Below are positions 36,871 through 45,375 of a DNA stretch of 64,000 nucleotides, one piece after another. The notes under the pieces are model-generated. The model was given only the letters and a program-made list of their open reading frames with translations, was not told the DNA's origin and searched no databases. The stretch's first letter is position 1. The number at the start of each line of letters is the position of its first letter. The position numbers were made by a program, and so were the translations under genes. The stretch is from Rhizobium sp. WSM4643 (GTDB lineage Bacteria > Pseudomonadota > Alphaproteobacteria > Rhizobiales > Rhizobiaceae). The stretch covers positions 2,852,001 through 2,916,000 of the forward strand of contig NZ_CP104040.1 in the NCBI RefSeq assembly GCF_025152745.1. The letters are read 5' to 3'.

Positions 36871-37800
36871 ATGTTTGCTGAAACGCAAAGGCTGGCCGTG
36901 CCTGGGGCGTCGCTGGCCTATCACCATGCCAAGGCCGAAGCTGCAGCTCGTGGCATCCTGTTGATATCGCACGGCTTGGCCGAACATTCGAAACGATACC
37001 GCTCCTTTGCCGAGGCGATGGCGGCGCGCGGCTATCACGTCTATGCCCATGATCACCGAGGCCACGGCGAGACGACGGCACCCGATGCGCCGATCGGTCG
37101 CTTTGCCTGGCGGGGTGGAGTCGAAAAGGTGGCCGGCGACGTCATCGCTATGCGCGGTTATGCGGCCTCCCGCCATCCCGGCCTGCCTGTGATCCTCTTC
37201 GGCCATTCGATGGGCGGCCTCATCGCCCTCAACGCTGCCGTCACGGCTCCGGCCGACTTCGACGCCGTCGCGATCTGGAATTCGAATTTCGCCGTCGGCC
37301 TTGCCGGCCGCGCCGCCCAGGCGATCCTGCTTGCCGAGCGCATGCTGAAGGGCTCCGACGTGCCGAGCGGCCTGCTGCCGAAGCTTACCTTCGGCACCTG
37401 GGGCAAATCCATTCCCGGCCGCCGCACCGAGTTCGACTGGCTGTCGCGTCTTCCCGATGAAGTCGACAAGTATGTCACCGATCCGCTCTGCGGCTTCGAC
37501 GCCTCAGTCTCTCTCTGGCTCGATCTCTTCGAGCTGACCTTCCGCGCGCCGCAGAAAATCCACCTCGACCGGCTGCCGCGGGACATGCCGATCCATCTCG
37601 TCGGAGGCGGGGAGGATCCTGCGACGGAGCGTGGAAAAGCCCTGCTCTGGCTGTCAAACCATTTGAAAGGGCAAGGCTTCTCCCGTATCAGCACTGAGAT
37701 ATATCAGGACATGCGTCACGAAACACTAAATGAGATCGGCGCGGATGCGGCGATCGCAGCCTTCGCGGACTGGTGCGACAGGGCCGTCGCAGGATCCTGA
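36871..37800 (+). CDS. Alpha/beta hydrolase, monoglyceride/lysophospholipase-like
   Basis: A protein of 309 residues from the ATG at 36871 with GGGAGGA upstream; the frame is open much further up but antisense to the RNase gene. Markers are ISHGLAEHSKRY (oxyanion loop), HDHRGHGET, the nucleophile elbow GHSMGG, and a late QDMRHETLNE holding the catalytic His. This is the serine-aminopeptidase S33/monoacylglycerol lipase subfamily (PldB-like). It should hydrolyse monoacylglycerols or lysophospholipids. It ends 29 bp before the next gene. Confidence 0.88.
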   Translation: MFAETQRLAVPGASLAYHHAKAEAAARGILLISHGLAEHSKRYRSFAEAMAARGYHVYAHDHRGHGETTAPDAPIGRFAWRGGVEKVAGDVIAMRGYAASRHPGLPVILFGHSMGGLIALNAAVTAPADFDAVAIWNSNFAVGLAGRAAQAILLAERMLKGSDVPSGLLPKLTFGTWGKSIPGRRTEFDWLSRLPDEVDKYVTDPLCGFDASVSLWLDLFELTFRAPQKIHLDRLPRDMPIHLVGGGEDPATERGKALLWLSNHLKGQGFSRISTEIYQDMRHETLNEIGADAAIAAFADWCDRAVAGS

Positions 37801-37829
37801 GCGACCAATATCCTGACAGGGATTTCATC

Positions 37830-38786
37830 ATGAACAGCACCTCCGCCCGCCCTGTTTCGTCCGCCTCCGACGTGACGATGGGGCTTGCGCTGATGTTTAT
37901 CTCGGTGATGTTCTCGCCGATCATCGATATCTTCGCCAAGCTCGCCATCCTCACCGTCCCGTCCGCCGAAATCACCGCCGCCCGCTTCGCCGTGCAAGCG
38001 CTCTGCATGCTGCCAATCGTCGTGTGGCGGCGCAGCTTCGCCGATTTTTCCTGGCGCCAGAGCCTGTTCCACGCGATCCGCGGCGCGATCATCACGATCT
38101 CGATGATCTCCTTTGTCACTACGCTGAAATACATGGCGGTCGCTGACGCAATAGCGATCTTCTTCGTCGAACCGATCATGTTGACGATCCTCGGCGGTAT
38201 CTTCCTGAAGGAGATGATCGGTTGGCGGCGTTACACGGCCTGCGGCGTCGGCTTCTTCGGAGCGATGCTGATCATCCAGCCGAGTTTCGAAGAGGTCGGC
38301 TACATCGCTCTTCTGCCTGTCGTCAGCGCCTTCTGTATTGCGATCTTCGTGCTGATGACCCGCGTGCTCTCGCATAGGGAAGATCCCTGGTCGATGCAGT
38401 TCCAGATGGGCATCTGGGGCCTGCTCTTCTGCATCATCCTGCTTTATCTCAGCCGGGGAACCGGCTCCGACATCTTCGATCCGGTCATGCCGGAAGGCCG
38501 CGCCTGGTTCTATCTCGCCGGCGTCGGCGCCATGGCCGCGATATCGGGCATCCTTGGCGTCTATGCTTATCGCGCAGCACCGGCTTCAACGCTGGCGCCG
38601 CTGCAATATTTCGAGATCGTCTCGGCAACGATCTTCGCCTGGCTGGTCTTCGGCGACTTCCCGAACGCGCTCAAATGGCTCGGCATCATAATCATCATGG
38701 CGTCTGGCTTCTATATCCTCTGGCGCGAGCGGCGCTTTGCATCGAAACCGGTATCCGATACATCAGAGGCGACGTGGACGCCGTAA
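37830..38786 (+). CDS. EamA-family (DMT) transporter 2
   Basis: A protein of 318 residues from MNSTSARPVS (37830; CAGGGA upstream). Ten hydrophobic segments form two EamA repeats, the first near MGLALMFISVMFSPIIDIFA and the second near YIALLPVVSAFCIAIFVLM, ending with the conserved EIVSATIFAWLVFGDFP. Likely an inner-membrane metabolite exporter; substrate unknown. It follows the hydrolase by 29 bp and may be cotranscribed. Confidence 0.87.
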   Translation: MNSTSARPVSSASDVTMGLALMFISVMFSPIIDIFAKLAILTVPSAEITAARFAVQALCMLPIVVWRRSFADFSWRQSLFHAIRGAIITISMISFVTTLKYMAVADAIAIFFVEPIMLTILGGIFLKEMIGWRRYTACGVGFFGAMLIIQPSFEEVGYIALLPVVSAFCIAIFVLMTRVLSHREDPWSMQFQMGIWGLLFCIILLYLSRGTGSDIFDPVMPEGRAWFYLAGVGAMAAISGILGVYAYRAAPASTLAPLQYFEIVSATIFAWLVFGDFPNALKWLGIIIIMASGFYILWRERRFASKPVSDTSEATWTP

Positions 38787-38800
38787 ATCTAGAATGAGAG

Positions 38801-38841
38801 TACAATTCCGAAAACCGCTCACACTTTTCGGCACTATGCTC
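38801..38841. repeat. Dispersed palindromic repeat, type A copy 2
   Basis: The minus-strand reading (GAAAAGTGTGAGCGGTTTTC...GAATTGT) matches copies at 41837-41881 and 16396-16445. It lies in the spacer before the CoA-transferase gene. Confidence 0.6.
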
Positions 38842-38859
38842 TGAACCTGCCGGAGGAAC

Positions 38860-40062
38860 ATGACGGAGACCGTGACGAAAAAACCGCCGCTTGCCGGCAT
38901 CCGGGTGATCGAGCTTGCCCGCGTGCTCGCCGGCCCCTGGGCGGGACAGATGCTCGCCGATCTCGGCGCCGACGTCATCAAGGTCGAAAATCCAGACGGC
39001 GGCGACGATACGCGCCAATGGGGGCCACCTTTCGTCGAGGGCGCCGACGGCAATAACCTCTCGGCCGCCTATTACCACGCCGCCAATCGCGGCAAGCGCT
39101 CCGTCACCGCCGACCTGAAGAGCGCCGAAGGCCAGGATCTCGTCCGCCGCCTCGTCTCCACCGCCGATGTGGTGATCGAGAATTTCAAAGTCGGCGGCCT
39201 CGTCAAATACGGGCTCGATTATGACAGCCTGCGCAAGCTGAACCCGAAGCTCGTCTATTGCTCGATCACCGGCTTCGGCCAGAACGGCCCTTACGCCAGT
39301 TTCGCCGGCTACGATTACATCGTCCAGGGCATGTCCGGCTTCATGTCGATCACCGGTGAGCCGGACGGCCAGCCGATGAAGGCAGGTGTTGCCATCGCCG
39401 ATATCTTCACCGGCATCTATGCCGTCTCGGCGATCGAAGCCGCCCTGATCCACGCCCTGAAGTCAGGCGAAGGCCAGTTGGTCGACATGGCCCTGCTCGA
39501 TGTCCAATCGGCCGTGCTCGCCAACCAGAACATGAATTACCTGGTTTCCGGCGAGGCGCCGACCCGCCTCGGCAACGCCCATCCCAATATCTCGCCCTAT
39601 GAGGTCGTGCCGACGGCTGACGGGTATCTCATTCTCGCAGTTGGAAATGACGGCCAGTTCCGCCGCCTCTGCACCATCCTCGGCCTGGAGACCATCGCCG
39701 GTGACGAGCGTTTCGCCACCAACAAGGCCCGCGTCGGCAATCGCGGCGAAGTGCACCGCCTCGTCTGCACCGAGACGGTGAAATGGCAGAAGGCGGATCT
39801 GCTGAAGGCGTGCGAGGAGAATGCGGTTCCATCAGGCGCAATCAATACGATCGAGGAAATGTTCGCCCATCCGCAGGTGCGGGCCCGCGGCCTGCGCATC
39901 GACCTTGAGGATGCCGCCGGCACCCTGATCCCCGGTGTCAGGACGCCCGTGGTGCTGTCGGAGACGCCGCTACATTACGTCAGGCCGAGCCCGCGTCTCG
40001 GCGAACACCAGGCAGAAATTCTGGCGGAACTCGCCGAGCGCGAGAGGAAGGCATCGTCATGA
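38860..40062 (+). CDS. CaiB/BaiF (class III) CoA-transferase
   Basis: A protein of 400 residues with GGAGG upstream. It belongs to the formyl-CoA transferase/CaiB family, which moves CoA between organic acids through an Asp-linked anhydride. Visible motifs: LAGIRVIELARVLAGPW at the N-terminus, LADLGADVIKVENP, NRGKRSVTADL, VIENFKVGG, and VDMALLD with the catalytic Asp. It is followed closely by a ThDP-dependent enzyme, the arrangement of frc/oxc pairs. The acid substrate cannot be read from sequence. Confidence 0.9.
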   Translation: MTETVTKKPPLAGIRVIELARVLAGPWAGQMLADLGADVIKVENPDGGDDTRQWGPPFVEGADGNNLSAAYYHAANRGKRSVTADLKSAEGQDLVRRLVSTADVVIENFKVGGLVKYGLDYDSLRKLNPKLVYCSITGFGQNGPYASFAGYDYIVQGMSGFMSITGEPDGQPMKAGVAIADIFTGIYAVSAIEAALIHALKSGEGQLVDMALLDVQSAVLANQNMNYLVSGEAPTRLGNAHPNISPYEVVPTADGYLILAVGNDGQFRRLCTILGLETIAGDERFATNKARVGNRGEVHRLVCTETVKWQKADLLKACEENAVPSGAINTIEEMFAHPQVRARGLRIDLEDAAGTLIPGVRTPVVLSETPLHYVRPSPRLGEHQAEILAELAERERKASS

Positions 40063-40083
40063 AGAAGGCATCGTCATGAAGAA
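40050..40083 (+). repeat. 17-bp tandem duplication at a gene junction
   Basis: GCATCGTCATGAAGAAG occurs twice without a gap (40050-40066 region and 40067-40083 region). It contains the CoA-transferase stop and the next gene's ATG. Confidence 0.85.
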
Positions 40084-41734
40084 GACGGGCGGAGAACTGA
40101 TCGTCGAGGCGCTGAAGGCGAACGGCGTCAAGCGTCTCTCCTGCGTGCCCGGCGAGAGCTTCCTTGCTGTGCTCGACGCGTTGCGCGACAGCGATATCGA
40201 CGTCCTCGTCTGCCGCCAGGAGGGCGGAGCGGCGATGATGGCGGACTGCTGGGGCAGGCTGACCGGCGAACCCGGCATCTGCATGGTGACCCGCGGCCCT
40301 GGCGCCACCAACGCCTCCGCCGGCCTGCATATATCAAGGCAGGACTCGATCCCGATGATCCTGTTCATCGGCCAGGTGCAGCGGGAAGCACGCGAGCGCG
40401 AGGCCTTCCAGGAGGTCGAATTCCGCCGCGCCTTCACCGAATTCGCCAAATGGGTGGGCGAGATCGACGATGCCGCCCGCATTCCCGAGTTCGTCACCCG
40501 CGCCTTTGCGGTCGCAACCTCCGGCCGTCCCGGCCCTGTCGTGCTGACGCTGCCGGAGGACATGCTGCGCGATGAGGTCGAAGCACCCCGCGCCAGGCAT
40601 TATGCCACCGTCGAGGCCCATCCCGGCCGCCGCCAGATCGACGATCTCTATGTAAGACTGCTGAAGGCCGAGCGTCCGATGGTGATCCTTGGCGGCACGC
40701 GCTGGGATGCCGATGCAGTCGCCGATTTTCAGAGCTTCGCCGAACGTTTCCACCTGCCTGTCGGCTGCTCCTTCCGTCGGCAGATGCTGTTCGATCATCT
40801 CCATCCCTGCTACGCCGGCGATGTCGGCATCGGCATCAATCCGGCGCTGGCAAAGGCGATCAAGGAGAGCGACCTGCTGATCCTGCTTGGCAGCCGCATG
40901 TCGGAAATGCCGTCCTCGTCCTATACGCTGATCGATATCCCCTACCCCCAGCAATCGCTGGTGCATATCTATCCCGACCCTTCCGAGCTCGGCCGCATCT
41001 ACCGTCCGGATCTTGCCATTTGCGCCGCACCTAGCGATTTCGTCGCCGCACTCGCCGATCTGGAAGCGCCGGCCAAGCCACATTGGACCGAGCGCACCGC
41101 GCGCCTGCACCAGGCCTATCTCGCCTGGTCGAAGCCGCCCTTGAGCGGACCGGGCGCCGTCCATATGGGGCCGATCATGGAATGGCTGGAGGCCAATACC
41201 GGGCCGCAGACAATCTTCACCAACGGTGCGGGCAACTACGCCACCTGGGTGCACCGCTTCCATCGTTTTCGCCGCTTCAACACTCAGGCCGCCCCCACCT
41301 CCGGGTCAATGGGTTACGGCCTGCCGGCGGCGGTGGCCGCCAAGCGGCTGTTTCCCGAGCGCGAGGTTATCTGCTTTGCCGGCGACGGCTGCTTCCTGAT
41401 GCACGGCCAGGAATTCGCCACCGCCATCCGCTATGGCCTGCCGATCATCGCAGTCGTCGTCAACAATGGCATCTACGGCACGATCCGCATGCATCAGGAG
41501 CGCGAATATCCCGGCCGCGTCAGCAGCACCGACCTGACCAATCCCGACTTCGCAGCCCTTGCCCGCGCCTATGGCGGCCACGGCGAGACGGTGGAAACGA
41601 CGGCGGATTTCGCCCCGGCCTTTGAGCGGGCACGCGCCAGCGGCAAGCCGGCAATCATCGAGGTCAAGCTCGATCCCGAAGCGATCACGCCGACACGCAC
41701 GCTCTCCGAAATCGCGCAAACAAAAAGCCGGTGA
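40076..41734 (+). CDS. Thiamine-diphosphate-dependent enzyme, acetolactate synthase/oxalyl-CoA decarboxylase-like
   Basis: A protein of 552 residues from the ATG at 40076. It has the three domains of the POX/ILVB family. The cofactor-activating Glu is in VCRQEGGAAMMAD, followed by MVTRGPGATNAS. The ThDP/metal motif GDG...NN is FAGDGCFLMHG with VVVNNGIYGTI about 26 residues later. Its close partner is a CoA-transferase, so a CoA-thioester decarboxylation or lyase reaction is plausible. A biosynthetic acetolactate synthase is less likely because no small subunit is present. Confidence 0.85.
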   Translation: MKKTGGELIVEALKANGVKRLSCVPGESFLAVLDALRDSDIDVLVCRQEGGAAMMADCWGRLTGEPGICMVTRGPGATNASAGLHISRQDSIPMILFIGQVQREAREREAFQEVEFRRAFTEFAKWVGEIDDAARIPEFVTRAFAVATSGRPGPVVLTLPEDMLRDEVEAPRARHYATVEAHPGRRQIDDLYVRLLKAERPMVILGGTRWDADAVADFQSFAERFHLPVGCSFRRQMLFDHLHPCYAGDVGIGINPALAKAIKESDLLILLGSRMSEMPSSSYTLIDIPYPQQSLVHIYPDPSELGRIYRPDLAICAAPSDFVAALADLEAPAKPHWTERTARLHQAYLAWSKPPLSGPGAVHMGPIMEWLEANTGPQTIFTNGAGNYATWVHRFHRFRRFNTQAAPTSGSMGYGLPAAVAAKRLFPEREVICFAGDGCFLMHGQEFATAIRYGLPIIAVVVNNGIYGTIRMHQEREYPGRVSSTDLTNPDFAALARAYGGHGETVETTADFAPAFERARASGKPAIIEVKLDPEAITPTRTLSEIAQTKSR

Positions 41735-41756
41735 GCACGCGTAGCGCTCACCGGCT
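41726..41756 (-). terminator. Terminator overlapping the ThDP gene stop, oriented for ridA
   Basis: An 11-bp perfect stem (AGCCGGTGAGC with GCTCACCGGCT). On the minus strand it is followed by TTTTTGTTTG; on the plus strand there is no T-run. It covers the ThDP gene stop at 41732-41734. Confidence 0.65.
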
Positions 41757-41836
41757 TCAGGCAAACGAAATGGTGCGACTTAGAACGGTTCAGCTTTTCA
41801 TAGAAGCGCAGAGCCGCTCTAAACTTTTGTTTTTGC

Positions 41837-41881
41837 GCACTTCCGGACGGAAAACCGCTCGCACTTTTCCTGGAGTTGCTT
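41837..41881. repeat. Dispersed palindromic repeat, type A copy 3
   Basis: On the minus strand AGCAACTCCAGGAAAAGTGC, then GAGCGGTTTTCCGTCCGGAAG, corresponds to the 16396-16445 copy (AGCAATTCCAGCAACACTGC, then GCATCGGTTTTGCGTCCGG). It lies immediately 3' of the RidA gene. Confidence 0.65.
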
Positions 41882-42225
41882 TAGTCGAGTGCCGCCGTAA
41901 TGATGAACTCGACCTTGTATTTCGGCGCAGCGAGCTTGGCTTCGCTGGTGGCGCGGGCCGGCGGATTGGCCGGATCGATCCAGCCTTCCCAGACGGCGTT
42001 CATCTCGGCGAAATCGGCGATATCGGACAGGTAGATGATCGTCTGCAGGATCTTCGACTTGCTGCTGCCTGATGCAGCCAGCAGGCGGTCGACTTCGCCA
42101 AGGGAGGACTTGCACTGATCGGTGACGCTTTCGCCCTCGCCGACCTGGCCTGCGAGATAGACCGTGTTGCCGTGAATGACGGCGCCGCTCATGCGCGAGC
42201 CGACGTCGATACGCTTGATGCTCAT
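41881..42225 (-). CDS. RidA (YjgF/UK114) family protein
   Basis: A protein of 114 residues from MSIKRIDVGSRM (42225) with an AGGAG site. RidA proteins hydrolyse reactive enamine/imine intermediates produced by PLP enzymes. The fold is visible in GNTVYLAGQVGEGESV, IIYLSDIADFAEMNAVW and PARATSEAKLA, where the Arg is the expected active-site residue, and the C-terminal VEFIITAA. A clear member, probably not the canonical RidA but one of the Rid subfamilies. Confidence 0.9.
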   Translation of the reverse strand: MSIKRIDVGSRMSGAVIHGNTVYLAGQVGEGESVTDQCKSSLGEVDRLLAASGSSKSKILQTIIYLSDIADFAEMNAVWEGWIDPANPPARATSEAKLAAPKYKVEFIITAALD

Positions 42226-42296
42226 TATAGTCTCCTGAGTGAATGGCAGGTGGCGGCGCTGAGGTTCAACGCCGCAAAATCGGCCCCGGAACGGGC

Positions 42297-42635
42297 TCAA
42301 CTACGGATATGGTGGGTCTTCTGGTAAATCGCCGTCGAGCGTGCGCCAGAGCGGCAATAGCCGAGCATTGGCCGCGGGAATTCATCGAGCGCGTCGACCA
42401 TGCCCTGTACGGCTTCCTCGGTCACGCCCATCGGTCCAACCGGCACATGGGCGATCTCGAGGCCGAGCTCCCTGGCGCGCGCCTCAATGACGGAGAACGA
42501 CGTCTGGTCGGGATTTTCGTGGTCGGGACGGTGGCAGACGATCGATTTGAACCCCAGCGCCTTGATCTCGTCGAGCTCCTCCAGCGTGATCTGGCCTGAA
42601 ACCGAATATTCATCGTCGATCTGGCGAATATCCAT
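42297..42635 (-). CDS. TIGR01244-type CX5R phosphatase/sulfurtransferase-like protein
   Basis: A protein of 112 residues. The P-loop GYCRSGARST is the CX5R motif of dual-specificity phosphatase-like folds, and VCHRPDHENPDQ is characteristic of the TIGR01244 group, often fused to beta-lactamase-fold persulfide dioxygenases in sulfide-response operons. No such partner is present here. Activity could be phosphatase or sulfurtransferase. It lies upstream of RidA on the same strand, 71 bp apart. Confidence 0.8.
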   Translation of the reverse strand: MDIRQIDDEYSVSGQITLEELDEIKALGFKSIVCHRPDHENPDQTSFSVIEARARELGLEIAHVPVGPMGVTEEAVQGMVDALDEFPRPMLGYCRSGARSTAIYQKTHHIRS

Positions 42636-42706
42636 CGTCTTGTCTCCTCAAAAATCGTGGGTTGAAGGTCTACGACGGAGGTCTGCCAGCGTCAACAACA
42701 CTTCGC

Positions 42707-43546
42707 TCATAGGAAAGCAAAGGTTAGCGCATAGCTGCGGCTCTCGCCTGGCGCCAGCATGTGGAACTCGCCGGCTGCCTGAAGCTCGTCGCGCGATATC
42801 CAGCGATGCGAAACCGGCTCGATGCCGATGATATCGGCGGGCGCCTTCTGGTTCCGCCAGACCTGCAGATGGGGCAGCGTGTCGGCGCGGAAGCGCACGC
42901 GCAGCGTCCTGCCGCCGATTGCGGCGATCGGTCCGAGGCGGACCTCCGCAAAACCCTCCTCCGCAGCCGGCGCCGCGACGCAGAAGATGCCACCCGGCTC
43001 CTCCCCGAATGCCCAGGGGAAACCGCCATTCTCCAGCATCTGGCCTTCAAGCCGTGTGCCCTCGTCCAGCCATTTAGCGCCAGTGTTCATGTGATACATC
43101 AGGAAGGTCGGCACCGTCCGATCGCTCGTATTGACGACCCGATCCTCGAGCCGCACCTCGCCGGTCGCCCCATCGATCTGCCACAGCCGCTCGATGCGCT
43201 GTGGCAATCCTTCGATGGTGGTGATGTCGATATCGGCGCGGCATTCGGCGTTGCCATTCTCGAATTTCGTCCACAGCACCTTTGCCGCATGGCCGGCGGC
43301 CGATCCGTGCAGCGGATAGACCTTGCCATCATCCCGGCCCGGGATCGGCTGGCGGTGGCGGATATGATCCGGCCCGCAGGTGAAGAGAAAGCCCTCGAGC
43401 GAGTGATCGATTCGCGTATCACCGTCGTCGGGAATGGCGCGTTTCGGCGCGATGTCGACGCCGTCGACGATACATCCGCCGATATCCAGCACCGATGTTT
43501 CGTCCAGCATCAGGCGCGGCCCGCTTGCGGCGGCAAATTCGATCAT
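42707..43546 (-). CDS. DUF4432/aldose 1-epimerase-like protein
   Basis: A protein of 279 residues from the ATG at 43546 with GGAG six bases upstream. The sequence has the beta-sandwich pattern of galactose-mutarotase-like proteins: GFLFTCGPDHIRHRQP, YPLHGSAAGHAAKV with conserved His, LMYHMNTGAKWL, and GIEPVSHRW near the end. These resemble DUF4432 proteins that bind or epimerise sugars. The precise substrate is unknown. It is followed by the TIGR01244 protein on the same strand. Confidence 0.75.
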   Translation of the reverse strand: MIEFAAASGPRLMLDETSVLDIGGCIVDGVDIAPKRAIPDDGDTRIDHSLEGFLFTCGPDHIRHRQPIPGRDDGKVYPLHGSAAGHAAKVLWTKFENGNAECRADIDITTIEGLPQRIERLWQIDGATGEVRLEDRVVNTSDRTVPTFLMYHMNTGAKWLDEGTRLEGQMLENGGFPWAFGEEPGGIFCVAAPAAEEGFAEVRLGPIAAIGGRTLRVRFRADTLPHLQVWRNQKAPADIIGIEPVSHRWISRDELQAAGEFHMLAPGESRSYALTFAFL

Positions 43547-43901
43547 CACAGTCTCCTCGGGGAATTGTCGCTTTTAGAGCCCGTGCGTCCTTTCGGACGC
43601 ACAAAGGACGCTAACACTTTGAATCGACGCATCCTACTCTCCGAAAATCCAATCCGATTTTCGGAGAGTAGGATGCGCTAGCGTTAGGTTTTGCGTCGCC
43701 ATTCGTCAATCGGCGTCGTCTCCATCTTGTGCATTTGCAGCAATCGTGGATTTTGCGGAACTGCCACAAGGACGCAAACGTTTATGAGTAAAAGGAAATC
43801 TTAGTGATTTTCATATTTTGTTCAGTACGCTTTCATAAATTCCATACTAGCGTCAAAATTCGCAGGTGTGTGTCTGCCAGTCACTGTTCGAGGTATGAGA
43901 C
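43547..43901. other. Intergenic region with palindromic mosaic repeat
   Basis: Divergent spacer of about 355 bp between the DUF4432 and L,D-transpeptidase genes. The left half holds the composite repeat at 43583-43690. The right half is AT-rich with no supported open frame and presumably carries the transpeptidase promoter, for which no clear -35/-10 pair could be chosen. Confidence 0.6.
43583..43690. repeat. Composite palindromic repeat (type B module plus 22-bp perfect hairpin)
   Basis: First a hairpin GTGCGTCC-TTTC-GGACGCAC (43583-43602), then AAAGGACGCTAACACTTTGAAT, then a 22-bp perfect inverted repeat at 43628-43649 and 43656-43677 with a 6-base loop. GCTAAC (43610-43615) is mirrored by GTTAG at 43683-43687, nesting the structure. 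It resembles rhizobial intergenic mosaic elements. Confidence 0.75.
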
Positions 43902-45302
43902 GTGAATCGCTTTTTGAAGTCGGCCTTTTGCTTCGCGGCCGTCCTGGCTGCCCTTGCTGCTACAGCGCCGGAGGCAGGCGCACAGCAGTTCCGCGATCGC
44001 CGCCAGAGCGATATCGTGCTTGTGACGCCAAGCGGCGAAATCCTCGATTATGTTCCAGCTGGCTATATCTACGCCCGCGACCGTAGCGGCAATCGCGTGC
44101 TGATCGACGACTATGGCAATGTCGTCGCCACCGAAATGCGCGCCCGCGGCTACTATCCGCCGCGGCCCGGCCCGCGGGAAGTCTATAACGACCAGTACGG
44201 CAACGATCCCTATTATCCCGACAACAATCCCGATGGCGATACACGTTATTCCGAGCGCGGCGCCGTCACCGGCGGTATTCCGCGCGATGCGGCGATCGAA
44301 CGTCAGCCGCTCGGCGACGAGCCCTATCCCGATGACAACAGCATCGGCAATCCGCAGCCTGGCGGCGACTATGCCTCGATCGACCCCGACCAGCAGATCC
44401 CGCCCGCCGACCAGCCGAAGACCGCACCCGATGAGCCCGTCATCACGCTGAAGAACAAGTCGAAGCCCGAGATCGTCGCATTGCAGGTCTTCCTCGATCG
44501 CGCCGGCATCTCTCCGGGCGTCATCGACGGCCATATGGGCTCGAACGTCACCAAGGGCATCTATGCCTATGACCAGATGACCGGCTCGAAGCTCGATCCG
44601 AACGACACCGACGCCATTCTGGAAGAGCTGCGCATGAACGGCGGCCTGCCCGTCGTCAGCTACACGATCACGCCGGCCGATGCCGCCGGTCCCTTCGTCG
44701 CCGAGATCCCGGAAGATTATTCGCACAAGGCGCTGCTGCCGTCGCTCGCCTACACCTCGACGACCGAAATGCTGGCCGAACGCTTCCACATGGATGAGGC
44801 CTTTCTCAAAGAGATGAACCCCGGCGCCGATTTCACAGTTGCAGGCACCATCATCAAGGTCGTCAATCCGGGCGAGCCGAAGAGCGGCGAAGTTGCCCGC
44901 ATCATCGCCGACAAGGGCCGCAAGCAGGTCTTCGCCTACGACGGCGCCGGCAATCTCCTCGCCGCCTATCCGGCATCGATCGGCTCCACCGACACCCCTT
45001 CTCCGTCGGGCTTGGTAAATGTCGAGCGCGTCGCCCTCAATCCCGGTTATACCTATAATCCGAAGATCAATTTCCAGCAGGGTGCCAACGACAAGATCCT
45101 CAACATCCCGCCCGGTCCGAACGGCCCCGTCGGCACCGTCTGGATGGCGCTTTCCAAGCCGACATACGGCATTCACGGCACGCCCGAACCCTCGAAGATC
45201 GGCCGCACCCAGAGCCACGGTTGTATCCGTCTGACCAACTGGGATGCGACAGAGCTTGCCAAAATGGTCAAGCCGGGAGTGACGGTCGAATTCGTCGATT
45301 GA
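43902..45302 (+). CDS. L,D-transpeptidase (YkuD domain) with PG-binding-like and LysM-like segments
   Basis: A protein of 466 residues starting at a GTG. Signal peptide MNRFLKSAFCFAAVLA..AGAQ. Residues 65-180 are rich in Pro, Asp, Gly and Tyr (disordered linker). A PG-binding-like helix region (VALQVFLDRAGISPGVIDGH) and a LysM-like part (EMLAERFHMDEAFLKEMNPG) precede the YkuD domain. Its active site is the H-x(n)-SHGCIRL pattern: YGIHGTPEPSKIG then SHGCIRLTNWD, with the catalytic Cys. It should make 3-3 cross-links or attach proteins to peptidoglycan. Confidence 0.93.
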   Translation: MNRFLKSAFCFAAVLAALAATAPEAGAQQFRDRRQSDIVLVTPSGEILDYVPAGYIYARDRSGNRVLIDDYGNVVATEMRARGYYPPRPGPREVYNDQYGNDPYYPDNNPDGDTRYSERGAVTGGIPRDAAIERQPLGDEPYPDDNSIGNPQPGGDYASIDPDQQIPPADQPKTAPDEPVITLKNKSKPEIVALQVFLDRAGISPGVIDGHMGSNVTKGIYAYDQMTGSKLDPNDTDAILEELRMNGGLPVVSYTITPADAAGPFVAEIPEDYSHKALLPSLAYTSTTEMLAERFHMDEAFLKEMNPGADFTVAGTIIKVVNPGEPKSGEVARIIADKGRKQVFAYDGAGNLLAAYPASIGSTDTPSPSGLVNVERVALNPGYTYNPKINFQQGANDKILNIPPGPNGPVGTVWMALSKPTYGIHGTPEPSKIGRTQSHGCIRLTNWDATELAKMVKPGVTVEFVD

Positions 45303-45321
45303 AATCATTCTCGCGATAGAA

Positions 45322-45359
45322 ACGACAAGGCCGCCGGATCGCTCCGGCGGCCTTGTCGT
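45322..45359. terminator. Bidirectional terminator between L,D-transpeptidase and ParA-like genes
   Basis: A 17-bp perfect stem (ACGACAAGGCCGCCGGA with its complement) with a 4-base loop lies between two convergent genes. The 3' side reads CGTTTC. Confidence 0.8.
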
Positions 45360-45375
45360 TTCATGCAGGAGATAT

